A stretch of 64,000 nucleotides of DNA from an uncultured Caulobacter sp. Lineage in GTDB: Bacteria > Pseudomonadota > Alphaproteobacteria > Caulobacterales > Caulobacteraceae. Shown here one piece after another: positions 10,452 to 19,148 of the stretch. The notes beneath the pieces are model-generated. The model was not told the origin of the DNA and did not search any database. It worked only from the letters and a program-made list of their open reading frames with translations. The position numbers were made by a program, and so were the translations under genes. Location of the stretch: the NCBI RefSeq assembly GCF_947036865.1, contig NZ_CAMQSF010000005.1:1-64000 (forward strand). The letters are read 5' to 3'. How positions within the stretch are numbered: the stretch's first letter is position 1; each line of letters opens with the position of its first letter.

Positions 10452-11575
10452 CACATCACCTCGATGTCGGCTTGCAGGGCGCCGGCGGCCTTCACCGCCT
10501 GCAGGATCGAGATCATGTCGCGCGGCGTGACGCCCAGGGCGTTGAGGCCGCCGACCAGGCTCTTCAGCGACGGCGAGCCGCCCAGGGTGAGCAGTTGCTT
10601 GCCCTTTTCCTCGTCGACCTTGACCGTCGACTGCGGGACCACCGCCGTCTGGCCCTGGCTGAACGGGGCGGGCTGGCTGACGGCCGGGCTCTCCTGGACC
10701 GAGATCGTCAGATTGCCCTGGGCGATGGCCACCTTGCTGATGCGGACGTCGTCGCCCATGACGATGACGCCGGCCACCTCGTCAATCACCACCTTGGCCG
10801 GACCGTCGGGCTCGACTTCCAGGTTCTCGATGTTGGTCATGAAGCTGATCATGTCCATGCCGGGCGGGGCGCGGGTGGCGATGATCGTCGGGTTCTGGGC
10901 CTGGGCGCAGCCCGGGAACTTCTGATTGATGGCGTCGGCGACGCGGCGGGCGGTGGTGAAGTCCGGATTGCGCAGGGTCAGGCGCATGATGTCCATATTG
11001 ACCATCTGAAAGCCGGTCTCGCGCTCGATGACCCCGCCGCCGGCGATGCGGCCGGCCGTCGGAACGCCCTTGGTGATCGAGCTGCCCGAGGCGCCGCCGG
11101 CCGAGACCGAGCCGGTCTGCACGGTGCCTTGCGCCACGGCGTAGGTCTGGCCGTCGGCGCCTTGCAGGCTGGTGACCAGCAGGGTGCCGCCCAGCAGGCT
11201 CTTGGCGTCGCCCAGGGTCGAGACGGTGACGTCGACCTTCGAGCCGGCGGCCGAGAACGGCGGCAGATTGGCCGTGACCATGACCGCGGCGGTGTTCTTG
11301 GTGTTCAGGTTGCCGTCGCGGACATTGACGCCCTGACGCTCCAGCATCGCCTCCAGGCTCTGCTTGGTCATCGGCGCGTTGCGCAGGCTGTCGCCCGAGC
11401 CGTTCAGGCCGACCACGATGCCGTAGCCGATCAGCTGGTTCTCGCGCACGCCCTCGAAGGCGACGATGTCCTTGATCCGCGACTTGGCGAACGCGGGAGC
11501 GGCGACGAGGCAGGCGACGGCGGCGAAGGCCGCCAAGGCCGGGCGAAGAACGGTGCGAAAGAATGAACGCGGCAT
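10451..11575 (-). CDS. flgI: Flagellar P-ring protein
   Basis: FlgI forms the periplasmic P ring around the flagellar rod. The 374-residue protein begins with a cleavable signal peptide ([20 protein letters not shown]... ending APAFA) and then [31 protein letters not shown], the hallmark N-terminal stretch of FlgI. The two conserved Cys of enteric FlgI are not both present; one Cys (PGCAQAQ) is visible in mid-protein. The C-terminus ([28 protein letters not shown]) is also typical. An in-frame extension to 12010 runs through the fliX gene and is rejected. Putative sigma-54 and ftr-like elements lie upstream. Confidence 0.96.
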   Translation of the reverse strand: MPRSFFRTVLRPALAAFAAVACLVAAPAFAKSRIKDIVAFEGVRENQLIGYGIVVGLNGSGDSLRNAPMTKQSLEAMLERQGVNVRDGNLNTKNTAAVMVTANLPPFSAAGSKVDVTVSTLGDAKSLLGGTLLVTSLQGADGQTYAVAQGTVQTGSVSAGGASGSSITKGVPTAGRIAGGGVIERETGFQMVNMDIMRLTLRNPDFTTARRVADAINQKFPGCAQAQNPTIIATRAPPGMDMISFMTNIENLEVEPDGPAKVVIDEVAGVIVMGDDVRISKVAIAQGNLTISVQESPAVSQPAPFSQGQTAVVPQSTVKVDEEKGKQLLTLGGSPSLKSLVGGLNALGVTPRDMISILQAVKAAGALQADIEVM

Positions 11576-11604
11576 GGCGGTCCCGATGCGGGGAGACGTC
11601 CCCG

Positions 11605-11619
11605 GCGGGCTCCATGCCA
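11605..11619 (-). promoter_or_regulatory. Candidate sigma-54 promoter of flgI
   Basis: On the minus strand TGGCATGGAGCCCGC has GG and GC at the 10-base spacing of sigma-54 promoters and TGGCA of the -24 element; the -12 element (CCGC instead of TTGC) is weak. It lies 30 bases upstream of the flgI start. Late flagellar genes in Caulobacter use sigma-54 with FlbD. Assignment is an inference from position and partial match. Confidence 0.4.
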
Positions 11620-11690
11620 GAAGCGGGCCAAACTCAAGGCCTTGTCGCGCAAGGGCTTTCGGCTTCGTCGGCCGGGCGGGCGGCGCCGAA

Positions 11691-11706
11691 CGGCAGAATC
11701 TGCCCG
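11691..11706. promoter_or_regulatory. Candidate FlbD-binding (ftr-like) palindrome
   Basis: CGGCAGAATCTGCCCG is an imperfect palindrome resembling the GC-rich ftr elements bound by the enhancer-binding protein FlbD. It lies between divergent flgI and fliX, about 70-100 bases from the candidate sigma-54 promoter, a normal enhancer distance. FliX and FlbD work together in Caulobacter, so the site could serve both directions. Confidence 0.4.
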
Positions 11707-11709
11707 GCA

Positions 11710-11724
11710 TTAACCATACTTCAA
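11710..11724 (+). promoter_or_regulatory. CtrA-type box upstream of fliX
   Basis: TTAA, seven bases (CCATACT), TCAA: one mismatch to the TTAA-N7-TTAA CtrA consensus. It lies 72 bases upstream of the fliX start. fliX is a class II, CtrA-dependent flagellar gene in Caulobacter, so the site is in keeping with known biology. It directly abuts the ftr-like palindrome. Confidence 0.6.
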
Positions 11725-11795
11725 GCGCGCCGCGCCGATTATGCCAGGGTGGCGAGATCAGTGACTCGCGGCCTAAGGCTTTTTGGAGCTGTCGG

Positions 11796-12230
11796 ATGAA
11801 GGTTTCCAGCACGGGGGGCGTCTCGGCGACCGGCGCGTCGCGGGCCCGGCCCGCCGGCGGATCGTCGGGCTTTTCTCTTCCCTCGGTGAACGCCGCCAGC
11901 GGCGCGGCCAGCACCGCCGTGGTCGGCGGCTTGTCGGGCGTCGGCTCGGTCGACGCGCTGCTGGCCCTGCAGGAAGCCGGCGCCGTCGGAAGCCCGCTGG
12001 AGCGCCGCAAGCGCGCGGTGCGCCGCGCCGATCACATCCTGGACATCCTGGGCGAGGTGAGAATCGCCCTGATCGACGGCGAGATCTCGCACGGCGCCCT
12101 GGACCGCCTGTCGCGCGCCATCCGCGAGCAGCGCGAGAACACCGACGATCCTCGTCTGGAGGGCGTGCTCAATGAAATCGAGACCCGCGCGGCCGTGGAA
12201 CTGGCCAAGCTTCAGGCGCGGGGCGGCTGA
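11796..12230 (+). CDS. fliX: Flagellar trans-acting factor FliX
   Basis: FliX is a Caulobacterales regulator that couples early flagellar assembly to FlbD activity. The 144-residue product has a low-complexity, Ser/Gly/Ala-rich N-terminal half (about 1-55), then a conserved helical part with DALLALQEAG, RRADHILDILGEVRIALIDGEIS and a charged C-terminal helix. The ATG at 11796 has GGAG in front at correct spacing; the longer frame that begins at 11466 reads back through flgI and is artefactual. It is divergent from flgI. Confidence 0.93.
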   Translation: MKVSSTGGVSATGASRARPAGGSSGFSLPSVNAASGAASTAVVGGLSGVGSVDALLALQEAGAVGSPLERRKRAVRRADHILDILGEVRIALIDGEISHGALDRLSRAIREQRENTDDPRLEGVLNEIETRAAVELAKLQARGG

Positions 12231-12370
12231 CGTGGCGCGGGCGGGGATTCGAAAGCTCGGTTTCGCCCGCGACGCCAAGCCTTTTCGCGCGTTTTACCGT
12301 GGTCCGCGCCGTGTTGGCGGCCCTTGCGGGCGAGAGACGCGCGCTGAACGCGCCGCTCACGCGAGGTTCA

Positions 12371-12398
12371 TTGAACGCGGCGCACCTTTTGGTATAAG
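12371..12398 (+). promoter_or_regulatory. Candidate housekeeping promoter of dksA
   Basis: TTGAAC at 12371-12376 and TATAAG at 12393-12398 are separated by 16 bases, a good sigma-70-type arrangement. The start of dksA lies 44 bases downstream. The rest of the 212-base gap between fliX and dksA shows no other clear signal. Confidence 0.5.
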
Positions 12399-12442
12399 CA
12401 CCCGGCCTTCGAGGGCTGAGTTCATTGGGGCGTGAGGCGTTG

Positions 12443-12871
12443 ATGCAAACGGCCACTGTTCTAGTAGAGAAGTCTGACTACCGTCCTTCCGAGGACGAGC
12501 CTTTTATGAACGAACGGCAGCTTGAGTATTTCAAGCAAAAGCTGCTGGCCTGGAAAGAGGAGATCCTCCGCGAATCTCGCGAGACGGTCGCCCATCTCCA
12601 GAAAGAAACCGAGAACCACGCCGACCTGGCTGATCGCGCGTCCTCGGAAACCGACCGCGCGCTGGAGCTTCGCACTCGCGATCGCCAGCGCAAGCTGATC
12701 TCCAAGATCGACCAGGCCCTGCGCCGGGTCGAGGATGGCTCCTACGGCTATTGCGAGGAGACCGGCGAGCCGATCGGCCTGGCCCGACTGGACGCTCGCC
12801 CGACGGCGACGCTCAGCCTGGAAGCCCAGGAGCGCCACGAACGCCGCGAGCGCGTCCACCGCGACGACTAA
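12443..12871 (+). CDS. dksA: RNA polymerase-binding transcription factor DksA
   Basis: DksA binds the RNA polymerase secondary channel and, with ppGpp, resets transcription of stable RNA and amino acid genes. The 142-residue protein has the N-terminal coiled-coil (MNERQLEYFKQKLLAWKEEILRESRETVAHLQ...), the acidic tip region near DLADRASSETDRALELR, and the zinc-finger end YGYCEETGEPIGLARLDARPTA. Only one Cys of the usual four is present (Cys in YGYCEE), so the zinc site is degenerate, as in other alphaproteobacterial DksA forms. A GTG six codons upstream (12425) is an alternative start. A strong intrinsic terminator follows. Confidence 0.94.
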   Translation: MQTATVLVEKSDYRPSEDEPFMNERQLEYFKQKLLAWKEEILRESRETVAHLQKETENHADLADRASSETDRALELRTRDRQRKLISKIDQALRRVEDGSYGYCEETGEPIGLARLDARPTATLSLEAQERHERRERVHRDD

Positions 12872-12898
12872 GCATCGTTTGGGCGACTGATGTGTTTC

Positions 12899-12938
12899 AA
12901 GCGGCCTTGGGTGGGGAGCCCAAGGCCGCTTTTGTTTT
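12899..12938 (+). terminator. Intrinsic terminator after dksA
   Basis: AAGCGGCCTTGGG at 12899-12911 pairs with CCCAAGGCCGCTT at about 12919-12931, with a seven-base loop and TTTTGTTTT downstream. This is a textbook rho-independent terminator placed 28 bases after the dksA stop. Confidence 0.9.
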
Positions 12939-12982
12939 GAGCCCCGGCGCGTAAGCTCGCGCCTCGCCGCCGGAGTGACCCC

Positions 12983-14521
12983 TTGAGCTTCTTCGAGAGC
13001 CTGCTGGCCCTGCTGGCGGCCGCCATCGTGCTGCTGCAGGTGTCGCGACGCCTGAAGGCGCCCTATCCGACCATGCTGGCGGCGGCCGGCGTCGGCCTGG
13101 CCCTGATCCCGGGGGCGCCCAAGATCTCGATCGAGCCGCACACGGCGCTGGCCCTGTTCATCGCGCCGGCCCTGGTGGACGCGGCGTTCGACTTTCCCGT
13201 CCGCGACGTGCGCCGACTGTGGCGGCCGCTGTTCGCCCTGGCGGTGATCGCCGTCCTGCTGAGCGCGGGCGCGGTGGCGTGGCTGGGCGTGACCTTGGCC
13301 GGCCTGCCGATCGCCGCCGCCATCGCCCTGGGCGCGATCGTCGCGCCGCCGGACGCGGCGGCGGCCACGGCGATCATGAGCAGCGTGCGCATGCCGCGCG
13401 GCTCGACCGCCGTGCTGAAGGGCGAGAGCCTGCTGAACGACGCCACCGCGCTCTTGCTGTTCTCGGCGGCCCTGGCGTTCCAGGCGCGCGGCGAGATCGA
13501 CCAGGGCCTGGCGATCCGCCTGACCCTGGCCGCGCCGGGCGGCGTGCTGCTCGGCGTCCTGCTGGCGCGCGTGCTGCGCGTCGTCCACCCGTTCATCACC
13601 GGCACCCTGGGCGGCAATGTCGCCGAGTTCGTCACCTGCTTCGGCGCGTGGCTGATCGCCGAGCGGCTGGGGCTGTCGCCGGTCCTGTGCCTGGTGGCCT
13701 TCGCCATGGCCGTCGCGCGCGACGCGGGCCTGCGCACGCCGCCGCGCGTTCGGATCCACAGCTTCGCGGTCTGGACCTCGGCGGTGTTCCTGCTGAACGT
13801 TCTTGCCTTCCTGCTGATGGGCTTGCAGGCCCGCACCATCGTCACGGCCATGCCGCGCGAGCGATTGATGGAGGCCGCGATGTTCGCGGCGGCGGTGGTG
13901 GCGTGTCTGGTCGTGGTCAGGATCGTCTGGTCGGTGACCTATCTCAGCCTTTCCAAGCGGTTCCCGATCCTGCGCGGGCCTTATCCCGCCGCCGGGTGGC
14001 GTCATGGAATCCTGGTGGGCTGGTGCGGCATGCGGGGCCTGGTCACCCTGGCGACGGCCTTCGCGCTGCCGAGCGATTTCCCGCAGCGCGATCTGATCGT
14101 GTTGACCGCCTTCGCCGTGGTGCTGGCGACCCTGGTCCTTCAGGGGCTGACCCTGGCGCCGCTGGTCCATCTGCTCAGGCTCGACGGCGACAACGGGCTC
14201 GACGAGGAACTGTCCAAGGCCCGCGCCGACATGGCCCGTCACGCGCTCGGGGTGCTGGAGCGCGGCGAGGGCGCGGCGGTCGACCACTGGCGCTATCGGT
14301 TCGCCGCGGTGACGGAGCCGGCGGCCGAGGCGGTGGCGGCCCCGCTGGAAGCGCTGCGCGCCACCGGCCTCAAGGTTCTCTGGAAGCAGCGCCTGCGCCT
14401 GGAGGCGCTGCGCGAAGCCGGCGAGGTCGGCCCCGACGCCTTCCTGATCCTGCAGGAGGAGCTGGACTTCCAGGAGGTCGCGATCAGCCGCGACGAGGAG
14501 CGCCAGATCGAGGAGAGCTGA
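12983..14521 (+). CDS. CPA1-family cation/proton antiporter
   Basis: A 512-residue inner-membrane protein with about 12 hydrophobic segments. The segment IVAPPDAAAATAIMSSVRMPRG and the LKGESLLNDATALLLFSAA stretch carry the conserved Asp residues of the NhaP/CPA1 ion-binding site. A soluble, charged C-terminal tail of about 100 residues (LEEL...EERQIEES) follows the last helix and is probably regulatory. The start is a TTG at 12983 with GGAG upstream, leading directly into the first helix. Substrate (sodium or potassium) cannot be read from sequence. Confidence 0.9.
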   Translation: MSFFESLLALLAAAIVLLQVSRRLKAPYPTMLAAAGVGLALIPGAPKISIEPHTALALFIAPALVDAAFDFPVRDVRRLWRPLFALAVIAVLLSAGAVAWLGVTLAGLPIAAAIALGAIVAPPDAAAATAIMSSVRMPRGSTAVLKGESLLNDATALLLFSAALAFQARGEIDQGLAIRLTLAAPGGVLLGVLLARVLRVVHPFITGTLGGNVAEFVTCFGAWLIAERLGLSPVLCLVAFAMAVARDAGLRTPPRVRIHSFAVWTSAVFLLNVLAFLLMGLQARTIVTAMPRERLMEAAMFAAAVVACLVVVRIVWSVTYLSLSKRFPILRGPYPAAGWRHGILVGWCGMRGLVTLATAFALPSDFPQRDLIVLTAFAVVLATLVLQGLTLAPLVHLLRLDGDNGLDEELSKARADMARHALGVLERGEGAAVDHWRYRFAAVTEPAAEAVAAPLEALRATGLKVLWKQRLRLEALREAGEVGPDAFLILQEELDFQEVAISRDEERQIEES

Positions 14522-15136
14522 TCACCACATCGTCTTGGCGGCGCGGTCGGGCCATTCGCGATCATAGGTCTCGCCGCCGACCGCGCCGGCCGTCACCGCC
14601 GCCAGCATGGCGCCGGGCGTGGGCAGGCTCTTCGGATCGATGTGGTTCTCCGGCTTCCACAGGCCCGAGCGGACGATGGCGCGGGCGCACTGGAAATAGG
14701 CCTCCTCGACCGTGACGATCATCGCCGTCCTGGGCGCCTTGCCGTCGACGGCGAACGTCTCCAGCAGATCCGGATCGGCGCTCAGCACCGCGCGGCCATT
14801 GACCCGGAAGGTCGTGCCCGAGCCCGGAATCAGGAAAAGCAGCGCCACGCGCGGGTCGCGGACCACGTTCCGCAGGCTGTCGATCCGGTTGTTGCCGCGC
14901 CGGTCGGGCAGGATCAGGGTCCTGGGATCGGCGATGCGGACGAAGCCGGGCAGGTCGCCGCGCGGGCTGCAGTCCAGGCCCTCGGGCCCGACCGTGGCCA
15001 GGGCCACGAACGGCGAGGCCTGTATCAGGGCCGCGTAGTGGAGCGTGATGTGGTCGGTGACCTTGACGGTCGAGGCCGGCGCGGGCTGGGGCTGGTAGAG
15101 CGCCTCCAGGGCCTCGAGGCTGGTGATCTCGTGCAT
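14522..15136 (-). CDS. PPOX-class FMN-dependent flavoprotein (MSMEG_1061-like)
   Basis: A 204-residue protein of the pyridoxamine-phosphate-oxidase-like split-barrel fold. Typical stretches are SPFVALATVGPEGLDCSPRGDLPGFVRI, LPDRRGNNRIDSLRNVVRDPRVALLFLIPGS and the C-terminal CARAIVRSGLW. These match the FMN-binding PPOX proteins of about 200 residues often annotated MSMEG_1061 family. The start at 15136 has GGGAGG in front. Its stop lies directly against the antiporter stop, convergent. Substrate unknown. Confidence 0.85.
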   Translation of the reverse strand: MHEITSLEALEALYQPQPAPASTVKVTDHITLHYAALIQASPFVALATVGPEGLDCSPRGDLPGFVRIADPRTLILPDRRGNNRIDSLRNVVRDPRVALLFLIPGSGTTFRVNGRAVLSADPDLLETFAVDGKAPRTAMIVTVEEAYFQCARAIVRSGLWKPENHIDPKSLPTPGAMLAAVTAGAVGGETYDREWPDRAAKTMW

Positions 15137-15186
15137 CGCGTCCTCCCGTCCCGCGCTTGTACGGCGCGGGCGCGAGGGGGACAATC

Positions 15187-15549
15187 TCAGGCGGCCGAGG
15201 CCCGGGCGCAGGCCTCGCGCAGGCGACGGGCCGAGATCGGCTTGTCGACGATCGGGTTCAGCCGGCCGCGCAGCTGTTCGGCGTTGCCAGTGACATAGAC
15301 CACCGGAATGCGGCCCAGGCGCTGCTGGATGGCCTCGACCGCCTCCTCGCCGGTGCCGCCGACGATGCGATAGTCCGCGGTGATCAGGTCGGGGGGATTG
15401 GCGAGGGCGAGCGCCAGGGCGTCCGCCGGGCTGTCGGCGATATCGAAACTCGTGAAGCCCTGTTCCGCCAGGAGGGCCTCGACCTCGAACGCGACGAGGA
15501 TCTCGTCCTCGATAATCAACACGTGGCGGGCCTTCGCGTGCTCGGTCAT
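15187..15549 (-). CDS. Single-domain response regulator (receiver only)
   Basis: A 120-residue stand-alone CheY-like receiver. The acidic pair is in VLIIEDEILVAFEVE, the phospho-acceptor Asp in LITADYRIVGG, the conserved Thr in VVYVTGNAE and the Lys in PIVDKPISA. No output domain is present, so it signals by protein contact. This type of receiver is common in Caulobacter. No histidine kinase lies nearby. The start at 15549 is chosen as MTEHAKARHVLI, just before the first beta strand. Confidence 0.9.
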   Translation of the reverse strand: MTEHAKARHVLIIEDEILVAFEVEALLAEQGFTSFDIADSPADALALALANPPDLITADYRIVGGTGEEAVEAIQQRLGRIPVVYVTGNAEQLRGRLNPIVDKPISARRLREACARASAA

Positions 15550-15722
15550 TCGCCGTAGCCTTCGTTCTCGTCCCAAGGCGTATTTCAATGACGGCGCGGG
15601 TAACTTCGCCAGTCGCGTTTTCGTGATGTTTTTATCCGCTCAGGTTGTATCCGCGAGCTCTGATGCGCGCGACCGACAAAGCAGTCTATGAAGGGCAAAA
15701 CAAGTCCCGGAGGGAGTTCGCC

Positions 15723-16520
15723 TTGTCCTTGGTCCTGACCGAAATGCGCGGCCACGTCGCGATCCTGACTCTGAACCGTCCCGAGGCGATGAACGCCCTG
15801 GGCGCGCCCGGCGACGGCGATCAAGTCGCGGCGGCGTGCGAGGCGATCAACGACGATCAGGACATCCGCTGCGTGATCCTGACCGGCGCGGGCAAGGCCT
15901 TCTCGGCCGGCGGCGACGTCAAGGCCATGAAGGCCCGCGAGGGGGCGTTCGGCGGCAACGGCGTCGCGGTGCGCGACGGCTATCGCAAGAACATCCACCG
16001 CATTGTTCGAGCCATCTACGGCCTGGAGGTCCCCTCGATCGCGGCGGTGAACGGGGCGGCGATCGGCCTGGGCTGCGACGTGGCCTGCATGACCGACATC
16101 CGCATCGCCGCCGACACGGCCAAGTTCGGGGTCACCTTCCTGAAGCTGGGCCTGATCCCCGGCGACGGCGGCGCCTGGCTGATGCCCCGCACGATCGGCA
16201 TGAGCCGCGCGGCCGAACTCCTGTTCACCGGCGACGTGATCGACGCGGCCAAGGCCGCCGAATGGGGCCTGGTCAGCAAGGCCGTGCCGCACCCCGACCT
16301 GATGGGCGAGGCCCTGGCCCTGGCCGAGCGGATCGCGGCCCAGCCGCCGCACGCCCTGCGCATGGCCAAGAGCCTGCTCAAGCACGGCCAGACCGCCAGC
16401 TACGACACCTTGATGGAGATGAGCGCCGCCGCCCAGGCGATCGCCCACCACACCGAGGACCACATGGAAGGCGTCGACGCGATCCTCGAGAAGCGGACGC
16501 CGGTCTTCAAGGGCGCCTGA
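15723..16520 (+). CDS. Enoyl-CoA hydratase/isomerase family protein
   Basis: A 265-residue crotonase-fold enzyme. The oxyanion-hole segments are GKAFSAGGDVKAMKA and AAVNGAAIGLGCDVACMTDIRIA; the Gly and the helix after them match. DIRIAADTAKFGVTFLKLGLIPGDGGAWLMPRTIG contains the Glu/Asp region, but with GDGG where classical crotonases have a catalytic Glu (usually PGxGGTQ), so catalytic type is uncertain. The proposed start is TTG at 15723, preceded by GGAGGG; an ATG at 15663 is in frame. Probably fatty acid or branched-chain CoA breakdown. Confidence 0.85.
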   Translation: MSLVLTEMRGHVAILTLNRPEAMNALGAPGDGDQVAAACEAINDDQDIRCVILTGAGKAFSAGGDVKAMKAREGAFGGNGVAVRDGYRKNIHRIVRAIYGLEVPSIAAVNGAAIGLGCDVACMTDIRIAADTAKFGVTFLKLGLIPGDGGAWLMPRTIGMSRAAELLFTGDVIDAAKAAEWGLVSKAVPHPDLMGEALALAERIAAQPPHALRMAKSLLKHGQTASYDTLMEMSAAAQAIAHHTEDHMEGVDAILEKRTPVFKGA

Positions 16521-16523
16521 GGC

Positions 16524-17120
16524 ATGGGCAAGGAAGCCACCGGCGTCTGGGGCCAGCTCAGCGAGGGCGAAAGCGAGGGCAAGCTTCTGTGGGAGCCGCC
16601 CAAGCTGATCTTCCGCGGCGCCTACCGCGGAATCTATCAGGGCCACGCGCTGAAGAACGTCCGCGCCGAGGGCGACGACCTGGTGCTCAGCGACGGCACC
16701 CGGTTCACCCTGGACGCCGGCCAGGCCGAGAAATGGGTCCACGCCATCCTCAACCCGCCCTCGCGCCTGGACAAGCTGGGCGTCAAGCCCGGCATGACCG
16801 TGGTTGTCGACGGCGTCGAGGACGAGGCGTTCCTTGAGGAGCTCGCGACGCGAGCCCCGCCGGTCGAGGCCGAGGAGGGGGTCGACCTGCTGTTCCTGGC
16901 CGCCGAGGATCTGGCCGACCTCGACCGGCTGGAGGACTGGAAAGGCGCCCTGGCCGACAAGGGCGCGATCTGGGTGGTGTCGCAAAAGGGCAAGGGCGCG
17001 CCGCTGAAGGACACCGATGTCCTGTCCGCCGCGCGCGGCATGGGGTTCTCGGACACCAAGGTCTGCGCGTTCTCGGCGACGCACACGGCGCTGCGGTTCG
17101 TGCGGCGCAAGGGCGGGTAG
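16524..17120 (+). CDS. Conserved protein, DUF3052-like
   Basis: A 198-residue soluble protein that starts three bases after the enoyl-CoA hydratase stop, so it is co-transcribed with it. It has an N-terminal part predicted as beta-rich (LLWEPPKLIFRGAYRGIYQ), then LGVKPGMTVVVDGVEDEAFLEEL and DLLFLAAEDLADLDRLEDWKGAL...GAIWVVSQKGKG, a pattern that resembles DUF3052 domains. No known catalytic motif. Function unknown. Confidence 0.7.
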   Translation: MGKEATGVWGQLSEGESEGKLLWEPPKLIFRGAYRGIYQGHALKNVRAEGDDLVLSDGTRFTLDAGQAEKWVHAILNPPSRLDKLGVKPGMTVVVDGVEDEAFLEELATRAPPVEAEEGVDLLFLAAEDLADLDRLEDWKGALADKGAIWVVSQKGKGAPLKDTDVLSAARGMGFSDTKVCAFSATHTALRFVRRKGG

Positions 17121-17198
17121 AGGTTCCTTCGTCGCGTAACGCCTGGCGGACGCTGGAACATCGATCTGACTGTCCGCTCCGGACCCGAGTCAGACTCT

Positions 17199-17320
17199 CC
17201 CTTCCCCCTGGATGGGGGAAGGGTTGGGGATGGGGGTGTCCCGCTGAGGTAAGGCCGCGCACGCCTTCCACCGCAGCATCACCCCCACCCCTACCCCTCC
17301 CCCATTAAGGGGGAGGGAAT
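17199..17320. repeat. Paired-hairpin intergenic repeat, copy 1 (GGGATGGGGGTG type)
   Basis: A 120-base element with a hairpin at each end (CTTCCCCC...GGGGGAAG at 17201-17221 and CCTCCCCC...GGGGGAGG near 17297-17317). The inner segments, GGTTGGGGATGGGGGTG and CACCCCCACCCCTACC, are also complementary, so the whole unit can fold as one long structure. The copy at 41113-41247 has the same design. It lies between convergent genes. Confidence 0.75.
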
Positions 17321-17358
17321 TAGCCTTCACGAACTTCCGCTCACCAGCCACAGCGAAC

Positions 17359-17661
17359 CTATCGCGCAAGCCGTTTGGCCGCCGATGCCGCTTCCATCAC
17401 GCACTGCTGGATTTCGGCTTCGTGCCGAGCGCATTTGACTGCGTAGACCTGTTCGCCTTCGCGACTGAAGGTCACGACAGTGAGCCATTTGCCACCGGGA
17501 GCGGGCGTGACTTGGGCGACGGTCGCCTTCAGTGGTCGCCCATGGATTTCCCCGCGTCGCAGCGCGAAAGCTTTCGGCGAAGGACGGTAAGCGCAGGGAG
17601 GCAGTGATCTAAGCGGCTGCCTTCGTGGGGCTGACCGCCTTGACCCCGGTCTTCCGCCCAA
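17359..17661 (-). other. Weak candidate small ORF, no good start
   Basis: A 100-codon frame whose downstream two-thirds (ATVAQVTPAPGGKWLTVVTFSREGEQVYAVKCARHEAEIQQCVMEA, split here by position only as residues 47-92) looks protein-like, whereas the first 35 residues overlap the end of the monooxygenase gene and are Arg/Pro-rich. No ATG, GTG or TTG lies at the beginning of the plausible part. It may be a 5'-truncated remnant of a small gene. Apart from this frame and the repeat at 17199, the 488 bases between 17121 and 17608 hold nothing I recognise. Confidence 0.2.
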
Positions 17662-19096
17662 ACTCCATCACCCCGTCCTCGACCTTGCCCAGGCGCAGCG
17701 CCGCCAGGTCGAGGGCATAGTTCTGGTGCACCTTCCACGGCGCGCGCAGGCCCTGCTTGGGGAACTGGCCGATCGAGCGGGTGACGTAGCCGGACGAGAA
17801 GTCGAGCCAGGGCGCGACCTCCATCTCGCCATCGACGCGCGGGACGCAGTAGTCGGCGCCGACGCGCTTCATGTGGTTCAGCAGCCGACAGACATATTCG
17901 GAGGTCAGATCCGCCTTCAGCGTCCAGCTGGCGTTGGTGTAGCCGAAGGCCGAGGCCAGGTTCGGCACGTCGCTGAACATCATGCCCTTGTAGCTCATCG
18001 ACTGGGACAGGTCGGCGACCTTGCCGTCGACCACGACCTCCATGCCGCTGAGCAGTTGGAGCTGCAGGCCCGTGGCCGTGACGATCACGTCGGCGTCGAG
18101 GGTCTTGCCGGACTTCAGCTGCAGGCCCGTCTCGGTGAAGGTCTCGATGTGGTCGGTGACGACCGAACTGGTCCCGGCCTTGATCGAGTCGAACAGGTCG
18201 GCGTCCGGCACCAGGCACAGCCGCTGGTCCCACGGATTGTAGCGCGGGGTGAAGTGGGTCTCGATGTCGTAGTCGGGGCCCAGGTGCTCGCGCACCATCT
18301 CCAGCAGCCGTTCCTTGGTCTTCTCCGGCTTCTTGCGGGCCAGGTTGAAGAACAGCATCTGGAACAGGACGTTCTTCCAGCGGGTGATGCCGTAGGCCGT
18401 CATGGCCGGCAGCTTGGACCGCAGCCAGTTGGCGATCCCGTCCTCGGCGGGGCGCGAGACCACATAGGTCGGCGAGCGTTGCAGCATCACCACGTGAGCG
18501 GCGGTCTTGGCCATTTCCGGCACCAGGGTGACGGCGGTGGCGCCGCTGCCGATCACCACGACCTTCTTGCCGGCGTAGTCGAGATCCTCGGGCCAATGCT
18601 GCGGGTGGACGATGCGGCCCTTGAAGCGCTCGGTCCCCGCGAAGTCCGGCGTGTAGCCGGCCGAATAACGGTAGTAGCCCGAGCACATGTAGAGGAAGCC
18701 GCAGGTCACCGTGACCGTCTCGCCGGTGTCGACCTTGGTCGCCTCGACGGTCCAGGTGGCGGTCTCCGACGACCAGCTGGCGCGCTTGACGTGGTGCTGG
18801 AAGCGGATGTGACGGTCGATGCCGTTCTCGCGCGCGGTCTCGCGCACATAGTCCAGGATCGACGGGCCGTCGGCGATGGCCTTGGCCGCCTTCCACGGCT
18901 TGAACGAATAGCCCAGGGTGTACATGTCGCTGTCCGACCGGATGCCGGGATAGCGGAACAGGTCCCAGGTGCCGCCGATCGCCTCGCGCCCCTCCAGGAT
19001 CGCGTAGGTCTTGCCGGGACAGTGCTTCTTCAGGTGATAGGCCGCGCCGATCCCGGAAAGGCCGGCGCCGACAATCAGCACATCGACATGGTCCAT
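17609..19096 (-). CDS. FAD-dependent Baeyer-Villiger-type monooxygenase
   Basis: A 495-residue class B flavoprotein monooxygenase. It has the FAD-binding GxGxxG (IVGAGLSGIG, residue 8 on), GGTWDLFRYPGIRSDSDMY, which is the typical BVMO substrate/FAD segment, the BVMO fingerprint F-x-G-x3-H-x3-W-P as FKGRIVHPQHWP near residue 170, and a second NADPH-binding GSGATA. Such enzymes insert oxygen next to ketones or oxidise soft heteroatoms. The start MDHVDVLIVGAG at 19096 fits the fold; a 32-codon upstream extension is discarded. A perfect palindrome at 19149-19161 in its promoter region is a candidate TetR-type operator. Confidence 0.93.
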   Translation of the reverse strand: MDHVDVLIVGAGLSGIGAAYHLKKHCPGKTYAILEGREAIGGTWDLFRYPGIRSDSDMYTLGYSFKPWKAAKAIADGPSILDYVRETARENGIDRHIRFQHHVKRASWSSETATWTVEATKVDTGETVTVTCGFLYMCSGYYRYSAGYTPDFAGTERFKGRIVHPQHWPEDLDYAGKKVVVIGSGATAVTLVPEMAKTAAHVVMLQRSPTYVVSRPAEDGIANWLRSKLPAMTAYGITRWKNVLFQMLFFNLARKKPEKTKERLLEMVREHLGPDYDIETHFTPRYNPWDQRLCLVPDADLFDSIKAGTSSVVTDHIETFTETGLQLKSGKTLDADVIVTATGLQLQLLSGMEVVVDGKVADLSQSMSYKGMMFSDVPNLASAFGYTNASWTLKADLTSEYVCRLLNHMKRVGADYCVPRVDGEMEVAPWLDFSSGYVTRSIGQFPKQGLRAPWKVHQNYALDLAALRLGKVEDGVMEFGRKTGVKAVSPTKAAA

Positions 19097-19148
19097 CAGA
19101 TTTCCGCCCCGGTTCGGCGCCCGGCGGTTGATCCGCCGTGGCGATAGG

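Noticed and set aside
11576-12010. A 145-residue N-terminal extension of flgI
   Set aside because: It reads antisense through fliX and the control region; the true signal peptide starts at 11575.
12461-14287. A 608-residue minus-strand frame rich in Gln, Arg and His
   Set aside because: It is the antisense of dksA and the antiporter; long antisense frames are expected in very GC-rich genes and the residue composition is that of a shadow.
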